From assembly GCA_016712565.1 (NCBI GenBank), contig JADJQU010000006.1, positions 464,742 to 528,741 of the forward strand: a DNA stretch of 64,000 nt. Reading direction: 5' to 3'. A program made the position numbers and the translations under genes. Below the pieces are notes generated by a model, which was not told where the DNA came from, did not search any database, and saw only the letters and a list, made by a program, of their open reading frames with translations. This DNA is from Planctomycetota bacterium. GTDB taxonomy: Bacteria; Planctomycetota; UBA1135; GCA-002686595. Below are positions 10,159 to 18,725 of the stretch, piece by piece; the first letter of the stretch is position 1, and each line of letters opens with the position of its first letter.

Positions 10159-10985
10159 ACGCACTTCGCTGGACGGTGCTCGTGTTCCTGCTCGCCTGGA
10201 CGTGGACCGCGGCCCCCGCGCGGGCCCAAGGAGGTTCCCCCGGGGCCGCCGCGAGCCCGGCCCCGGGAGCCGTCGCCGACGTGGACACGCTGTTCCGCCG
10301 CGGCATGGAGGCCTACCGCGCGCCCACGGCGGATTTCGCGGGCGCCCGCGCCCACTGGATCGCGGCCCTGGCCCAGGCGACCCACGGGGAGAGCTCCGGC
10401 GTGCGGGCCCAGTTGTGCAAGAGCCTCGGCAACGTGGCCTTTCGTCAGGAGCGCCCCCTGGAGGCGGCGGCGTGGTTCACGGCCGCCATCCGCCTCTCGC
10501 CCCGGGACGGCGACGCCTGGGCCAATCTGGAGTTCTCCCGCAGCAAGGCCGGTCTCGAGCCCCTGGACCGCGGCGATCTGGCCTCCACGGTCCGGAGACT
10601 GCTGCTGCTGCAGAGCCTGGCCGAGGCCGAGTGGCTGGTGCTGATCCTGGCGGCGGTCGTGCTGGTGCTGCTCTCGCTGAGGGCCACGGTCCTGGGGAGC
10701 GCGGCCAACCGCCCCCTGATCGTCCTGTGCCTGCTGTTGTCCCTGTCCGTGGTCCCCTGGATCGTCCAATGGCGCGAGTCCACCCGGGATCCCCTGTTCG
10801 TCGTCTCCACGGCCGGAATCAACGTGGGAAGTGAGCCGCGCGCCTCGGCGGCCAAGGTGGCGGTCCTCTCGGCGGGGGCGGAGGTCCTCAGGCTCGAGGA
10901 GCTGGCGGGCTGGACGCGCGTCCAGTGCGCCGACGGAACCCGCGGCTGGGTCGCCAGCGACACGGTCTTCGCCCTGCGCCGCTGA
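10155..10985 (+). CDS. batE: BatE-like TPR/SH3 membrane protein
   Basis: 276 residues. A signal peptide ('VLVFLLAWTWTAAPARAQ') leads into TPR-like helices (about 45-140, with 'LGNVAFRQERPLEAAAWFTAAI'-like repeats of normal spacing). Two adjacent transmembrane helices (about 158-176 and 183-202) follow, then a C-terminal bacterial SH3-like domain ('GWTRVQCADGTRGWVAS'). TPR plus SH3 in the last gene of a Bat cluster corresponds to BatE. GTG at 10155 overlaps the batD stop as GTGA. The stop codon TGA (10983-10985) directly abuts the inverted-repeat element that follows, which probably also ends the transcript. Confidence 0.85.
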   Translation: MNALRWTVLVFLLAWTWTAAPARAQGGSPGAAASPAPGAVADVDTLFRRGMEAYRAPTADFAGARAHWIAALAQATHGESSGVRAQLCKSLGNVAFRQERPLEAAAWFTAAIRLSPRDGDAWANLEFSRSKAGLEPLDRGDLASTVRRLLLLQSLAEAEWLVLILAAVVLVLLSLRATVLGSAANRPLIVLCLLLSLSVVPWIVQWRESTRDPLFVVSTAGINVGSEPRASAAKVAVLSAGAEVLRLEELAGWTRVQCADGTRGWVASDTVFALRR

Positions 10986-11147
10986 GAGCACGTCCCAGAA
11001 CCTGCGGGGTTCCTTGGGTGTGCCGGGGCCGCGATCCGCTAGGCGCGGCGACGACGCGTATTCGCGGCAATACTTAGGAGGAGCCGCAACGGCGCGGGCG
11101 CGAGCCACGGAGCGGCCAAGGGGCCCCGCAGGTTCTAGGACGTGCTC
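10986..11147. mobile_element. MITE-like element with 32-bp terminal inverted repeats
   Basis: A 162-bp segment with near-perfect terminal inverted repeats: left arm 10986-11017 and right arm 11116-11147. The arms match at 29 of 32 positions, the outermost 10 bases being GAGCACGTCC. The element is flanked on both sides by TGA (10983-10985 and 11148-11150), consistent with a 3-bp target duplication. The left copy is the batE stop codon. The interior of about 98 bp has no credible gene. A 3-bp TNA duplication is known for IS1031-type members of the IS5 family, so this may be a non-autonomous relative, but no transposase is present to prove it. Transcribed, it would fold into a long hairpin and could terminate the bat operon. 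Confidence 0.7.
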
Positions 11148-11188
11148 TGAGTCTTGTGTCCAGGGGCGCGGGCGACCATGCTCTCGCC

Positions 11189-12646
11189 ATGGGCATGAAC
11201 TCGGCAGGGCTCGCTGGGTGCGCGGCGCTGCTGGCCCTGTGCGCCGCCTGCGAATTCGACCAGGGGGGGCCGCCCGGCCGCGGCGTGCTGGTGATCGCCG
11301 TGGACGCCCTGCGCTACGACCACCTGGGCCTCGGCGGCTACGACCGGCCCACGTCACCGACCCTCGACCAACTGGCCCGGGAGGGGGTTTCCTTCCGCAA
11401 CGCCTTTGCGGCGGCGCCGCGCCAGATCCCGGCCCACGTGGCGCTCCTGTCGGCCTGCGATCCCAGGCTCGCCCGTCGGATCCTGCCCGAGGACGTGCAG
11501 GTGAATCAGGCGACCCTGTGGAACTGGGCCGACGACGCGCCCCATCCGGCGGCGACGTTCCTGAGCCAGGGCTTCAGCACGGCGGCGTTCTACGATCACC
11601 CCAACCTGGCTCCGGTGTACGGCTATGAACGGGGCTTCGGCGTCTACCAGGGGCCGGCCCGCAACCCCGACACCGGGACGCCGGAGTTCGGCTCCGCGGC
11701 GGTGTTTCGACGCTTCGATCGCTGGCTCTCCCAGAACCCGCGCCACCAGGATTGGTTTGCCTACCTGGAAGTGGCGGATCTGGAGCGCGTGTGGGGCGAA
11801 CGGGACGAGCGCTGGGACACGTACTTCCCGCCGCGGCCCGAGCTTGCCCGCGTGCCGCCGGTGGGCGATGCCCAGCACCTGTTCTTCGCCGTGCCCCGCA
11901 GCCGTTGGCCCGGGGGCATGACCACCTGGGGGGAATACGAGGCGCGCTATGACGGCGCCATCCTGGAGTTCGACGGCGCCCTGGCGCGCCTGAGGGCCCG
12001 GCTGGAGCAACTGGGCCGCCTGGAGAACACGACCGTGGTCGTGGTGGGCGCCTACGGCATGAGCTTCGGTGAGAGCGGCCTGATGCTCGACAGCGGAACC
12101 CTCTCGGACTGCGACCTGCACGTGCCGCTGATCGTGCGGCCGGCCACGGCCCTCGCGGTGCGCTCGGGCAGCGAGAGCGACGCCCTGGTCTCCACGTGCG
12201 ACGTGTTGCCGACGCTCCTGGAACTGGCGGGCCTGAGGTCCGAGGAGGGCCTCGACGGCCGCTCCTTCGCCGAGGCCCTCACCCGGGCGGACTTTTCCGG
12301 TCGCGAGGTCGTGCACGCCAGTTGCGCTTTCCAGGAGGGTTACGCGGCGCTGGATCGCGAGGGCTGCTTCGAGCGCACCTGGCCCGGCCGCGGCGTCGAC
12401 GCGCGGCTCTCGGCCTCCTGGTTCGGCGACCCGGGCCTGCGGCCCGACGTGCTGCGCGAGGTGTATCACGACCGCCGCGCCGGGGGCCTGGGCCACCTGG
12501 AGGACGCACCGGCCACGTCGGAGGCCGCCCAGCGACTGGCCGCCGCGGCAGGCGAGTGGAGCCGCAAGGTGGAGGGGCGGCGCGCGCGCCTGCAGGGTCC
12601 CGTCGCGCCCCTGGCTCCGGCCGCTCCGTCCAGCGTCCGGCGATGA
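11189..12646 (+). CDS. Sulfatase-fold lipoprotein lacking the catalytic residues
   Basis: 485 residues. The N-terminal signal peptide has a probable lipidation Cys21 ('LLALCAACEF'). The alkaline phosphatase/sulfatase fold is recognisable from 'VLVIAVDALRYDHLGLGGY' and the later 'CDVLPTLLELAGL'. The position of the catalytic Cys/Ser/Thr holds Gln79 ('APRQIPAHVALLS', compare C/T-x-P-x-R in active enzymes). The usual metal-binding 'DHGESLGEH' is 'AYGMSFGES'. The first Asp (D39) is kept. It is therefore probably a pseudoenzyme with a binding or structural role, although a different chemistry cannot be excluded. ATG at 11189 is preferred, with ATG 11195 possible. It overlaps the first glycosyltransferase by ATGA, suggesting a shared role in cell-surface carbohydrate metabolism. 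Confidence 0.8.
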   Translation: MGMNSAGLAGCAALLALCAACEFDQGGPPGRGVLVIAVDALRYDHLGLGGYDRPTSPTLDQLAREGVSFRNAFAAAPRQIPAHVALLSACDPRLARRILPEDVQVNQATLWNWADDAPHPAATFLSQGFSTAAFYDHPNLAPVYGYERGFGVYQGPARNPDTGTPEFGSAAVFRRFDRWLSQNPRHQDWFAYLEVADLERVWGERDERWDTYFPPRPELARVPPVGDAQHLFFAVPRSRWPGGMTTWGEYEARYDGAILEFDGALARLRARLEQLGRLENTTVVVVGAYGMSFGESGLMLDSGTLSDCDLHVPLIVRPATALAVRSGSESDALVSTCDVLPTLLELAGLRSEEGLDGRSFAEALTRADFSGREVVHASCAFQEGYAALDREGCFERTWPGRGVDARLSASWFGDPGLRPDVLREVYHDRRAGGLGHLEDAPATSEAAQRLAAAAGEWSRKVEGRRARLQGPVAPLAPAAPSSVRR

Positions 12647-14016
12647 GGATCCTGTTCGTTTCGCGGGGCTTTCCGCCCCACGGCCGGTGGGGGACCGAGG
12701 CCTACACGCTGCAACTGGCGCGGGGCCTCGTGCGTTTGGGCCACCAGGTCAGCGTGTTCCACCCGGACCTGCGCGACGACCGGCCGGCCTACGGGCTCGA
12801 GCGGCTCGAGGAGGGGCCGTTCCGCGTGACTCGCGTGAGCCTGCCCCGGGTTCGCGGCAAGCGCCTGGAGACGAGCTACGAGGACGAGCGCCTGGAAGCC
12901 TGCTTCGCGGCCTTCCTGGAGCGCGAGCGGCCGGATCTGGTGCACTTCACCTACTTGCTGTGGACCCTCTCGGTGCGCCTGCCCCTGGTGGCCCAGCGCC
13001 TGGGCATTCCCGCGGTGCTGACCGCGACCGACTTTGGCCTCGCCTGCCACCGCGGACAGTGCTTCGACTGGAAGCTCGCCGACTGCGGCGGTCCGCGCCC
13101 CGCGGCGGACTGCGCGCGCTGCATTCGCGAGCCCTCCCCGGACGAGGGGCCGCGGCTCGCCGTGGAGACCAAGCGCTGGCTCGCGCGCGCCCTGGCCCTC
13201 TGCGGTGGCTTCGGCCGGGTGGTGGTGACCGCCGACGTGGAGCGGCGCGAAGCCTGCGTGCGCGAGGCCCTGGGCGCGGTCGCGCACGCCTTCGCGCCCA
13301 CCGCATCGGTGGTGGGAATGCTGCGCCACGCGGGCCTCGCGCCCGAGCGCATCACGCCCCTGGTCTACGCCGTGGACGACGCGCCCCTGCTCGCCGCCCG
13401 GCCGCGGCCCGCGGGCCCGGAAACGCGCATCGCCTTCCTGGGGCAATTCGCGCCCCACAAGGGAGCCCACGTGCTGCTGGACGCGGTGGAGATCATGGAG
13501 CACCGCCTGCCGGAATCCGTGGAGCCCTGGCGCGTGGTGCTCCACGGCGAGGGCGTCGAGGGCCGCCACCGCCGTTACCCCGCCGCCCTGGCGGCGCGCG
13601 TGCAGCGCACGAACAGCCCCCGGGTGCTGCTTGCGCCGCCCTTCGAAACCGGAGGCGTGGCGCGCGTCCTGGCCGGGCTCTCCTGCGTGGTGGTGCCGTC
13701 CCTGTGGCGCGAGAACGCGCCGCTGTCGGCCCTGGAGGCCCGCGCGGCCGGCATCCCCGTGATCGCCAGCGACGTGCCCGGCCTCTCCGAGATCATCGAG
13801 CCGGGCGTGCACGGGGCGCTGTTCCCGCCCGGGGACGCGGCGGCCCTGGCCGACCTGCTGCGGGCCGTGATCCTGGGCCGGATTCCCGCGCGGCACGCGC
13901 CGTCCCAGCCGCTCTCCTACGCCGATCACCTGGAGCGCGTGCTCGCCGTCTACAGGCGCGTGGCAGCCTCGGGAGCACCGTGGGGGGGACCGTGGGGGGC
14001 CCTCGCGGCGCCATGA
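12643..14016 (+). CDS. Glycosyltransferase family 4 protein
   Basis: 457 residues with the GT-B fold. The N-terminal 'MRILFVSRGFPPHGRWGTE' is a GT4 opening, and the C-terminal domain shows 'IAFLGQFAPHKGAHVLLDA' and the nucleotide-sugar site 'PSLWRENAPLSALEARAAG' with the E-x7-E pattern. A cysteine-rich insertion around residues 135-165 ('CHRGQC' ... 'CARC') recurs in three other glycosyltransferases of this window. It likely acts in the cytoplasm on a lipid-linked or surface glycan; donor and acceptor cannot be told. ATG at 12643 overlaps the previous stop, and the next gene starts 4 bases before this one ends. Confidence 0.92.
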   Translation: MRILFVSRGFPPHGRWGTEAYTLQLARGLVRLGHQVSVFHPDLRDDRPAYGLERLEEGPFRVTRVSLPRVRGKRLETSYEDERLEACFAAFLERERPDLVHFTYLLWTLSVRLPLVAQRLGIPAVLTATDFGLACHRGQCFDWKLADCGGPRPAADCARCIREPSPDEGPRLAVETKRWLARALALCGGFGRVVVTADVERREACVREALGAVAHAFAPTASVVGMLRHAGLAPERITPLVYAVDDAPLLAARPRPAGPETRIAFLGQFAPHKGAHVLLDAVEIMEHRLPESVEPWRVVLHGEGVEGRHRRYPAALAARVQRTNSPRVLLAPPFETGGVARVLAGLSCVVVPSLWRENAPLSALEARAAGIPVIASDVPGLSEIIEPGVHGALFPPGDAAALADLLRAVILGRIPARHAPSQPLSYADHLERVLAVYRRVAASGAPWGGPWGALAAP

Positions 14017-15479
14017 GCGAAGCCCTGCCTGAGCCCGCGGATGCGCCCCACGCCGACGGCCTGGACCTCGGCTTCGTGAGCATGGGCTACGCGCCGGACG
14101 TGGGCGGCATCGAGACGCACACGGCCGAGGTGGCGCGCGAGCTCCTGGCCCGCGGCCACCGCGTCCACGTCCTGTGCATCGACCCCGGGAGCGACGCGCC
14201 ATTCCTCAGCGTGCGCGACGAAATCGTGGACGGAGTCGGCGTGCGACGCGTCAGCTACCGCTACCAGGACCACCGCGCCCTGGCGGATCTGGGCTCGCGC
14301 CGGGCGGCCAATGACGTGGTCATGGCCTGGCTTGCCGGGGTGCCCACGGACGTGGTCCACGTGCACCACGGCAGTCCTTTTTCCGCGGGCGTGCTGGGCG
14401 CGATTCACGACATGGGCCGTCCCCTGTGCGTCACGCTGCACGACTATTGGTTCCTCTGCCCCCGGGGCCAGATGCTGCGGGTCGACGGCGTGGTGTGCGA
14501 GCGCGTGGACCACGCCGCCTGCGCGGAATGTCTGGGCGCCACCTGGCCGCATCTGATGCCCTCCACGGGCGGCGAGCTGCGGGGACCCCGAGGCGCGCAC
14601 CTTGGGGACGACGAACAGGCCGCCCGTGCCCGCAGCGAGCACGCCCTGGAGATGCTGGCCCTGGCCGACCGCCTGTTCACGCCATCCTCCGCGGCGCGCG
14701 CGGTGTTCGAGCGCTGCGGCGTGCCCGAGGGCCGCATCCGCCTGCTTGCGAACGGCGTGGACACGAGAAATCTCCCCCAGGCCGTGGCGGCCCTGCGGCG
14801 CGCGGAGGCGCGGCGGGACGGCGTGCTTCGCGTGGGCGTCCTGGGCAGCGCCCAGCCCTCGAAGGGAGTGCTCGAATTCGCCCGCGCGGCCCTCTCGATC
14901 GAGACCAGGGAGCTCTCGATCGAAGTTCATGGGCCCGTGCCGGACTACCACGGCGACGGCACCTACGCGGCGGAGCTGCGGGCCCTTTCCCTGGCGGACG
15001 ACCGCCTTCAATTGCGCGGTCCCTACGCGCGCGCGGACCTGCCGCGGGTCCTCGCGCGCCTGGACGTGGTGGCCGTGCCCTCCCGTTGGAACGAGGTCTT
15101 CGGCCTGTCCGCCCGCGAAGCGCGGGCCGCGGGCGTTCCGGTCCTGGCCTCCGAGCGCGGCGGGCTTCTGGATCTGGCCGGCGATCCCGGAGTGCGCCTC
15201 CTCTCCAGCGAGGATTTCTCGGCCTGGCGCGCGGCACTGGAAGAGCTGCTTTCCGACCGCAAGCGCCTCGCTTTCGTTCCGGCCCCCGGTGGGCGCACCG
15301 CCCACGAACTCGCCCTGGAACTGGAGGTCCACTACGTGGATCTCGTGCGCACCCTGCTGGGCCGCGAACCAGCCCTGCTGTTCGAGCCCGGCCAGGACCG
15401 CGCGCGGCCGCGCCACGACGCCGCGCTGACCGAGCGCACCCTGGCCCAGAAGGTGTGGCGCTTCCTGCGGGGGGATTAA
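14013..15479 (+). CDS. Glycosyltransferase family 4 protein
   Basis: 488 residues. GT-B fold with 'VSMGYAPDVGGIETHTAEVA' near the N-terminus (Gly-rich acceptor loop) and 'VPSRWNEVFGLSAREARAAG' in the donor-binding C-terminal domain. The Cys-rich insertion follows 'HDYWFLCPRGQ' (about 149-177, ending 'CAECLG'). A short Gly/Asp-rich stretch follows it. The ATGA overlap at 14013-14016 places it in one operon with the preceding glycosyltransferase and the sulfatase-like lipoprotein. The sugar specificity is not predictable. Confidence 0.92.
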   Translation: MSEALPEPADAPHADGLDLGFVSMGYAPDVGGIETHTAEVARELLARGHRVHVLCIDPGSDAPFLSVRDEIVDGVGVRRVSYRYQDHRALADLGSRRAANDVVMAWLAGVPTDVVHVHHGSPFSAGVLGAIHDMGRPLCVTLHDYWFLCPRGQMLRVDGVVCERVDHAACAECLGATWPHLMPSTGGELRGPRGAHLGDDEQAARARSEHALEMLALADRLFTPSSAARAVFERCGVPEGRIRLLANGVDTRNLPQAVAALRRAEARRDGVLRVGVLGSAQPSKGVLEFARAALSIETRELSIEVHGPVPDYHGDGTYAAELRALSLADDRLQLRGPYARADLPRVLARLDVVAVPSRWNEVFGLSAREARAAGVPVLASERGGLLDLAGDPGVRLLSSEDFSAWRAALEELLSDRKRLAFVPAPGGRTAHELALELEVHYVDLVRTLLGREPALLFEPGQDRARPRHDAALTERTLAQKVWRFLRGD

Positions 15480-15564
15480 GGGCCTCCGGCAGGCGGCGGA
15501 CTGGGATCGACCCGCCGGCTGGCGAAGGAAGAGCCCGGGCGCGGATCGCCAGGGCCGGCGGAGG

Positions 15565-16758
15565 TCAGCCCGCCGCCGCCCGCTCCCAAGCCGAGAGCAA
15601 CTTGGGGGCCAGCGCGGACCAGGTGTAGCGTTCGAGAGCCCGTTGGCGCGCGCGCAGGGCTCGCTGCGCGGCGGCGGCGGGGCGCGCGAGCACGTCGAGG
15701 ACCTCCCGGGCGAAGTCCGGCGCCGAATCCGCGAGGCCCAGGTGCTCCTCCCCGCGGAAGGCGAGGCCCTCGGCGCCGACCTGGGTGCTGACCACGGGCG
15801 TGCCCGTGGCGGCCGCCTCCACGAGTTTGAGGCGCGTGCCGCCGCCGATGCGCAGGGGAATCACCAGCAGCGCCGCGCGCCGCAGGTGGGGCACCACGTC
15901 GAGGACGTCCGCTTCGAGCCGCACGGAATCCGGGGCTGAGGTCCGGGCCTCGTCGCACAGGGCCCGCGCCGCCGGTCCCGGCCTGGAGCCCACCACGGAC
16001 AGGCGCAGTCCGGGTCGCGCATTGCGCACCAGGGGCAGCACCTCCCGGATCCACCAGGCGAGCCCGTCCAGATTGGGTCCGTAGTCGAGGCTCCCCAGGA
16101 ACAGGATCTCGTCGGCGCGGCGTCGCGCGTTCTCCGCCGTGTCCGGGTGGAATCGCAACGGATCGAAGCCCGATTCCACCACCGCGGGCGCGAGGGCCGG
16201 CCGGCGGTGGGACAGGCGGCGCGCGTCCTCCTGGCTCGTGACCACGTGGTGGGGCGAGCGACGGGCCGCGAAGCGCTCCAGGCGTTCGAGCTTCATCAGG
16301 TCGAAGGCCTGGCGAAATCCCCGCGGCCCCGGCAGGTCGGCGAAGTACTCCAAGTCCAGCTTGTGATGGTGGATCACCACGGGCGTGCTGCACTGCGAGG
16401 GAAGCGCGCGCGCAAGGAACATCTCGTCCAGGTGCACCAGGTCGTACTTCGAGGGGACGAGCTCGCGCCCCAGGGCCTCGCGCAGTCCGCTGGAGCAGAA
16501 CCAGCGCTCGACGCACGGAGTCGTCAAGGTTCGCCACGGGCCGGGCGAACTGCGAGCGAAGAGCTCCACGGACTTCACCACGCCCGACAGGGCCGCCACG
16601 GCCGCGGCGTCGCGCGCGGAATCGGCTCCGGACCGCGCCACGGCCCGAAGATGGATCTCCACCGCAGGCGCCAGGGCCCGCAGGAGTTCGAACGTGCGCA
16701 CCCGGCCGCCGCTGTCCGGCGGGTGGGGCAGTGCGGGCGCCACGAACAGGCACTTCAC
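15565..16758 (-). CDS. Glycosyltransferase (GT4-like)
   Basis: 397 residues. 'VKCLFVAPALPHPPDSGGRVR' at the N-terminus and 'ILFLGSLDYGPNLDGLAWW' in the middle are typical of glycosyltransferases of the PEP-CTERM/exopolysaccharide type. So is 'PLRIGGGTRLKLVEAAATG' in the C-terminal domain, where the Arg, Lys and Glu of the donor site are visible. The GTG start overlaps the stop of the upstream histidine phosphatase gene (GTGA), so the two are probably co-transcribed. It is convergent with the preceding glycosyltransferase, 85 bp apart. It lacks the Cys-rich insertion seen in the neighbouring GT4 proteins. Confidence 0.9.
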   Translation of the reverse strand: MKCLFVAPALPHPPDSGGRVRTFELLRALAPAVEIHLRAVARSGADSARDAAAVAALSGVVKSVELFARSSPGPWRTLTTPCVERWFCSSGLREALGRELVPSKYDLVHLDEMFLARALPSQCSTPVVIHHHKLDLEYFADLPGPRGFRQAFDLMKLERLERFAARRSPHHVVTSQEDARRLSHRRPALAPAVVESGFDPLRFHPDTAENARRRADEILFLGSLDYGPNLDGLAWWIREVLPLVRNARPGLRLSVVGSRPGPAARALCDEARTSAPDSVRLEADVLDVVPHLRRAALLVIPLRIGGGTRLKLVEAAATGTPVVSTQVGAEGLAFRGEEHLGLADSAPDFAREVLDVLARPAAAAQRALRARQRALERYTWSALAPKLLSAWERAAAG

Positions 16759-17507
16759 GGCGCGGGCGGCCAGGGCCCGGGGCCCTTGACGTTGGCGCGC
16801 AGGAGGCGCCAGCCGCCCGGATCGGCCGGTCCTCGGGGGTCCGCCGGGCGCGGCGGAGCATCGTGCAGCAGGCAGGCGCCCGAGAGGTCGATGCGCAGGC
16901 GAAAGGAGACCGTGGGCTCCAGGCCCAGCATGCGCGAGAGCAGCACGCGCACCACGTTGTAGTGACAGGTGACGGCCACGAGCCGCGCGCCCGAGCGGAG
17001 GCCCGTTTCCAACTCGGGCCAGGCGCGCCGCAGCACGTCGCGATCGGTCTCGCCGCCGTGGGCGTTGTAGTTCCAGGGGTCGGCGTAGAAGCCGGCGAGT
17101 TCCAGAGGACGATCGCGCGACAGGTCGGCGATGGGGAGGCCCTGCCAGGTTCCGCGCTGGATCTCCGCCAGACCCGGGCTGACGCTGAGCCTTGCGCCGC
17201 TTCCCTGGGCGATGCCCTCTCCCAGGGTGCGCGCACGCACGAGGTGGGAGCTCAGCACGCGCTCGAAGGGCAGCGTGGAGAAGGCGCCCACCGCCGTGCG
17301 GGTGTCGAGGGCGCCCTGGGGCGAGAGCGGCACGTCCATTCCGCCGTAGGCACGGCCCTGCCATTCTTCCGCCACCTCGCCGTGACGCAGGAGCCACACC
17401 CAGGCCCCGGTCCCGTAGCCCGGGTGTCGGCCCGGGCGGTCGAACTCCGGCCGCTGCGCTCCCGCGCCGGAATTCCCCGGAGGCTCTTGGTGGGTGGGGG
17501 CCTGCAT
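16755..17507 (-). CDS. Histidine phosphatase (phosphoglycerate mutase-like) family protein
   Basis: 250 residues. 'VWLLRHGEVAEEWQGRAYGG' carries the RHG catalytic histidine of the branch-1 histidine phosphatase superfamily. 'LSSHLVRARTLGEGIA', 'EIQRGTWQGL' and 'TCHYNVVRVLLSRML' supply the remaining Arg, Glu and second His positions. Related proteins include alpha-ribazole phosphatase and other small-molecule phosphatases; the substrate cannot be chosen here. ATG 17507 is preferred because upstream in-frame sequence lacks protein-like composition; this leaves a short Pro/Gly-rich lead of about 37 residues. Overlaps the glycosyltransferase start by GTGA. Confidence 0.87.
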   Translation of the reverse strand: MQAPTHQEPPGNSGAGAQRPEFDRPGRHPGYGTGAWVWLLRHGEVAEEWQGRAYGGMDVPLSPQGALDTRTAVGAFSTLPFERVLSSHLVRARTLGEGIAQGSGARLSVSPGLAEIQRGTWQGLPIADLSRDRPLELAGFYADPWNYNAHGGETDRDVLRRAWPELETGLRSGARLVAVTCHYNVVRVLLSRMLGLEPTVSFRLRIDLSGACLLHDAPPRPADPRGPADPGGWRLLRANVKGPGPWPPAP

Positions 17508-17748
17508 GGGCGCCGCCAGTGTCCCGTCTCCGAAGTCCGTTGGCAAAAGGCCCCGCGCTGCCTTTTGCGAGCTCGATTGCGGCGTGAAGGCGAGGCCTTT
17601 CGTCCCGGGGGATCCGGTCAGCGGCTTGCCAAGGGCCGGCGGGCCCCTAAAGTCTCTGCTCCAAACCCCTCCCCCGGATCGCCCACAGCGCTCCAGAACG
17701 ACCCCGACCCGCGGCCCAAAGAAGCGCCGCGAATCGAGCCGCCGCACC

Positions 17749-18030
17749 ATGCCGAAGATCACCCTCGCCGCCAACGGCAAGTCCTACGAGGTTCCCGCGG
17801 GCACCAAGTTCCTGGACTTCTGCCAGGACAACCGAGCGCCCCACGAGTACGGCTGCACCGTCGGGAGCTGCGGCACCTGCCGCCTGGTGCTCGAAGCGGG
17901 CAGCGAGAACGTCGATCCGGCCACCGACGAGGAGCTGGAGACCTTGGAGATGTGCACCGACGTGGCCGGGGCGCGGCTCGGCTGCCAGTTGGTCGTGCGC
18001 GGCGACATCCGCGTCAAGCAGATCGACTAG
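17749..18030 (+). CDS. 2Fe-2S plant-type ferredoxin
   Basis: 93 residues, cytoplasmic electron carrier. The cluster ligands are seen as 'YGCTVGSCGTC' with a fourth Cys downstream ('LGCQLVVRGD'). 'EMCTDVAGARLGC' is the usual C-terminal block of small [2Fe-2S] ferredoxins. The ATG at 17749 is the natural start ('MPKITLAANGKSYEVPAG'). A TAAAGT box at 17648-17653 could serve as -10 with a long leader, weakly supported. ElbB follows 8 bp after the stop, so the pair is likely one transcript. Redox partner unknown. Confidence 0.9.
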   Translation: MPKITLAANGKSYEVPAGTKFLDFCQDNRAPHEYGCTVGSCGTCRLVLEAGSENVDPATDEELETLEMCTDVAGARLGCQLVVRGDIRVKQID

Positions 18031-18038
18031 GGGTCCCC

Positions 18039-18725
18039 ATGGACGTCCTGGTGCTCTTGTCCGGCGCGGGTTTCCTGGACGGGAGCGAGATCCACGAGTC
18101 GGTCCTCTCCCTCGCGGCCCTCGATCGTCTGGGCGCCCGGGTCACCCTCGCCGCGCCCGACGTGCCCGTGTCGGCCGTGGACCATCGCACGGGGAAGCCC
18201 GACGGCGCGACGCGCTCCTCCCTGGCCGAGGCCGCGCGCATCGCCCGCGGCAAGATCGTCGACGTCCGGCAACTGGACCCCGCGCGCTTCGACGCCCTGG
18301 TGATGCCCGGTGGCTACGGGGCCGCCAAGATCCTGTGCGATTTCGAGAGCGCGGGAGCCGCGGCCCGGGTCCAGCCGGACGTGGCGCGCGTCGTGCTCGG
18401 CATGCTCCAGGCCCAGAAGCCGGTGGTCGCGATCTGCATCGCCCCGGCCGTGGTGGCCGCCGTGCTGCGGGACGCGGGACTCTCCGCGCGGCTCACGCTC
18501 GGCGACGACCCCGGCCTGATCGAAGTCCTCGGCCGCATGGGCCAGACGGGCGTTCCGTGCGCCGTGGACCAGTGCGTGGTGGACGAGGCGCGTCGCATCG
18601 TCACCACGCCCGCCTACATGTACGAGGCGCGCATTGCCGACGTGGCCCGCGGCATCGAGCGGGCGATCGAAGCCCTGGGTGAATGGTGCGCGGCGGGCCC
18701 TAGGCCGCGGCGCGCGTCCAGCTGA
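18039..18725 (+). CDS. elbB: ElbB/DJ-1-like glyoxalase family protein
   Basis: 228 residues of the ElbB branch of the DJ-1/PfpI superfamily. Motifs: N-terminal 'VLLSGAGFLDGSEIHESV', 'DALVMPGGYGAAKILCDF', and the nucleophile-elbow-like 'ICIAPAVVA' with the conserved Cys. ElbB homologues show glyoxalase activity and were linked to isoprenoid production in E. coli; the physiological role is unsettled. The last 26 bp overlap the 3' end of the convergent DoxX gene. Start ATG at 18039. Confidence 0.92.
   Translation: MDVLVLLSGAGFLDGSEIHESVLSLAALDRLGARVTLAAPDVPVSAVDHRTGKPDGATRSSLAEAARIARGKIVDVRQLDPARFDALVMPGGYGAAKILCDFESAGAAARVQPDVARVVLGMLQAQKPVVAICIAPAVVAAVLRDAGLSARLTLGDDPGLIEVLGRMGQTGVPCAVDQCVVDEARRIVTTPAYMYEARIADVARGIERAIEALGEWCAAGPRPRRASS

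Noticed and set aside
17648..17653. TAAAGT as -10 of the ferredoxin promoter
   Set aside because: The best -35 (TTGCCA at 17628-17633) is only 14 bp away, too short for a good promoter, so it is mentioned but not listed.
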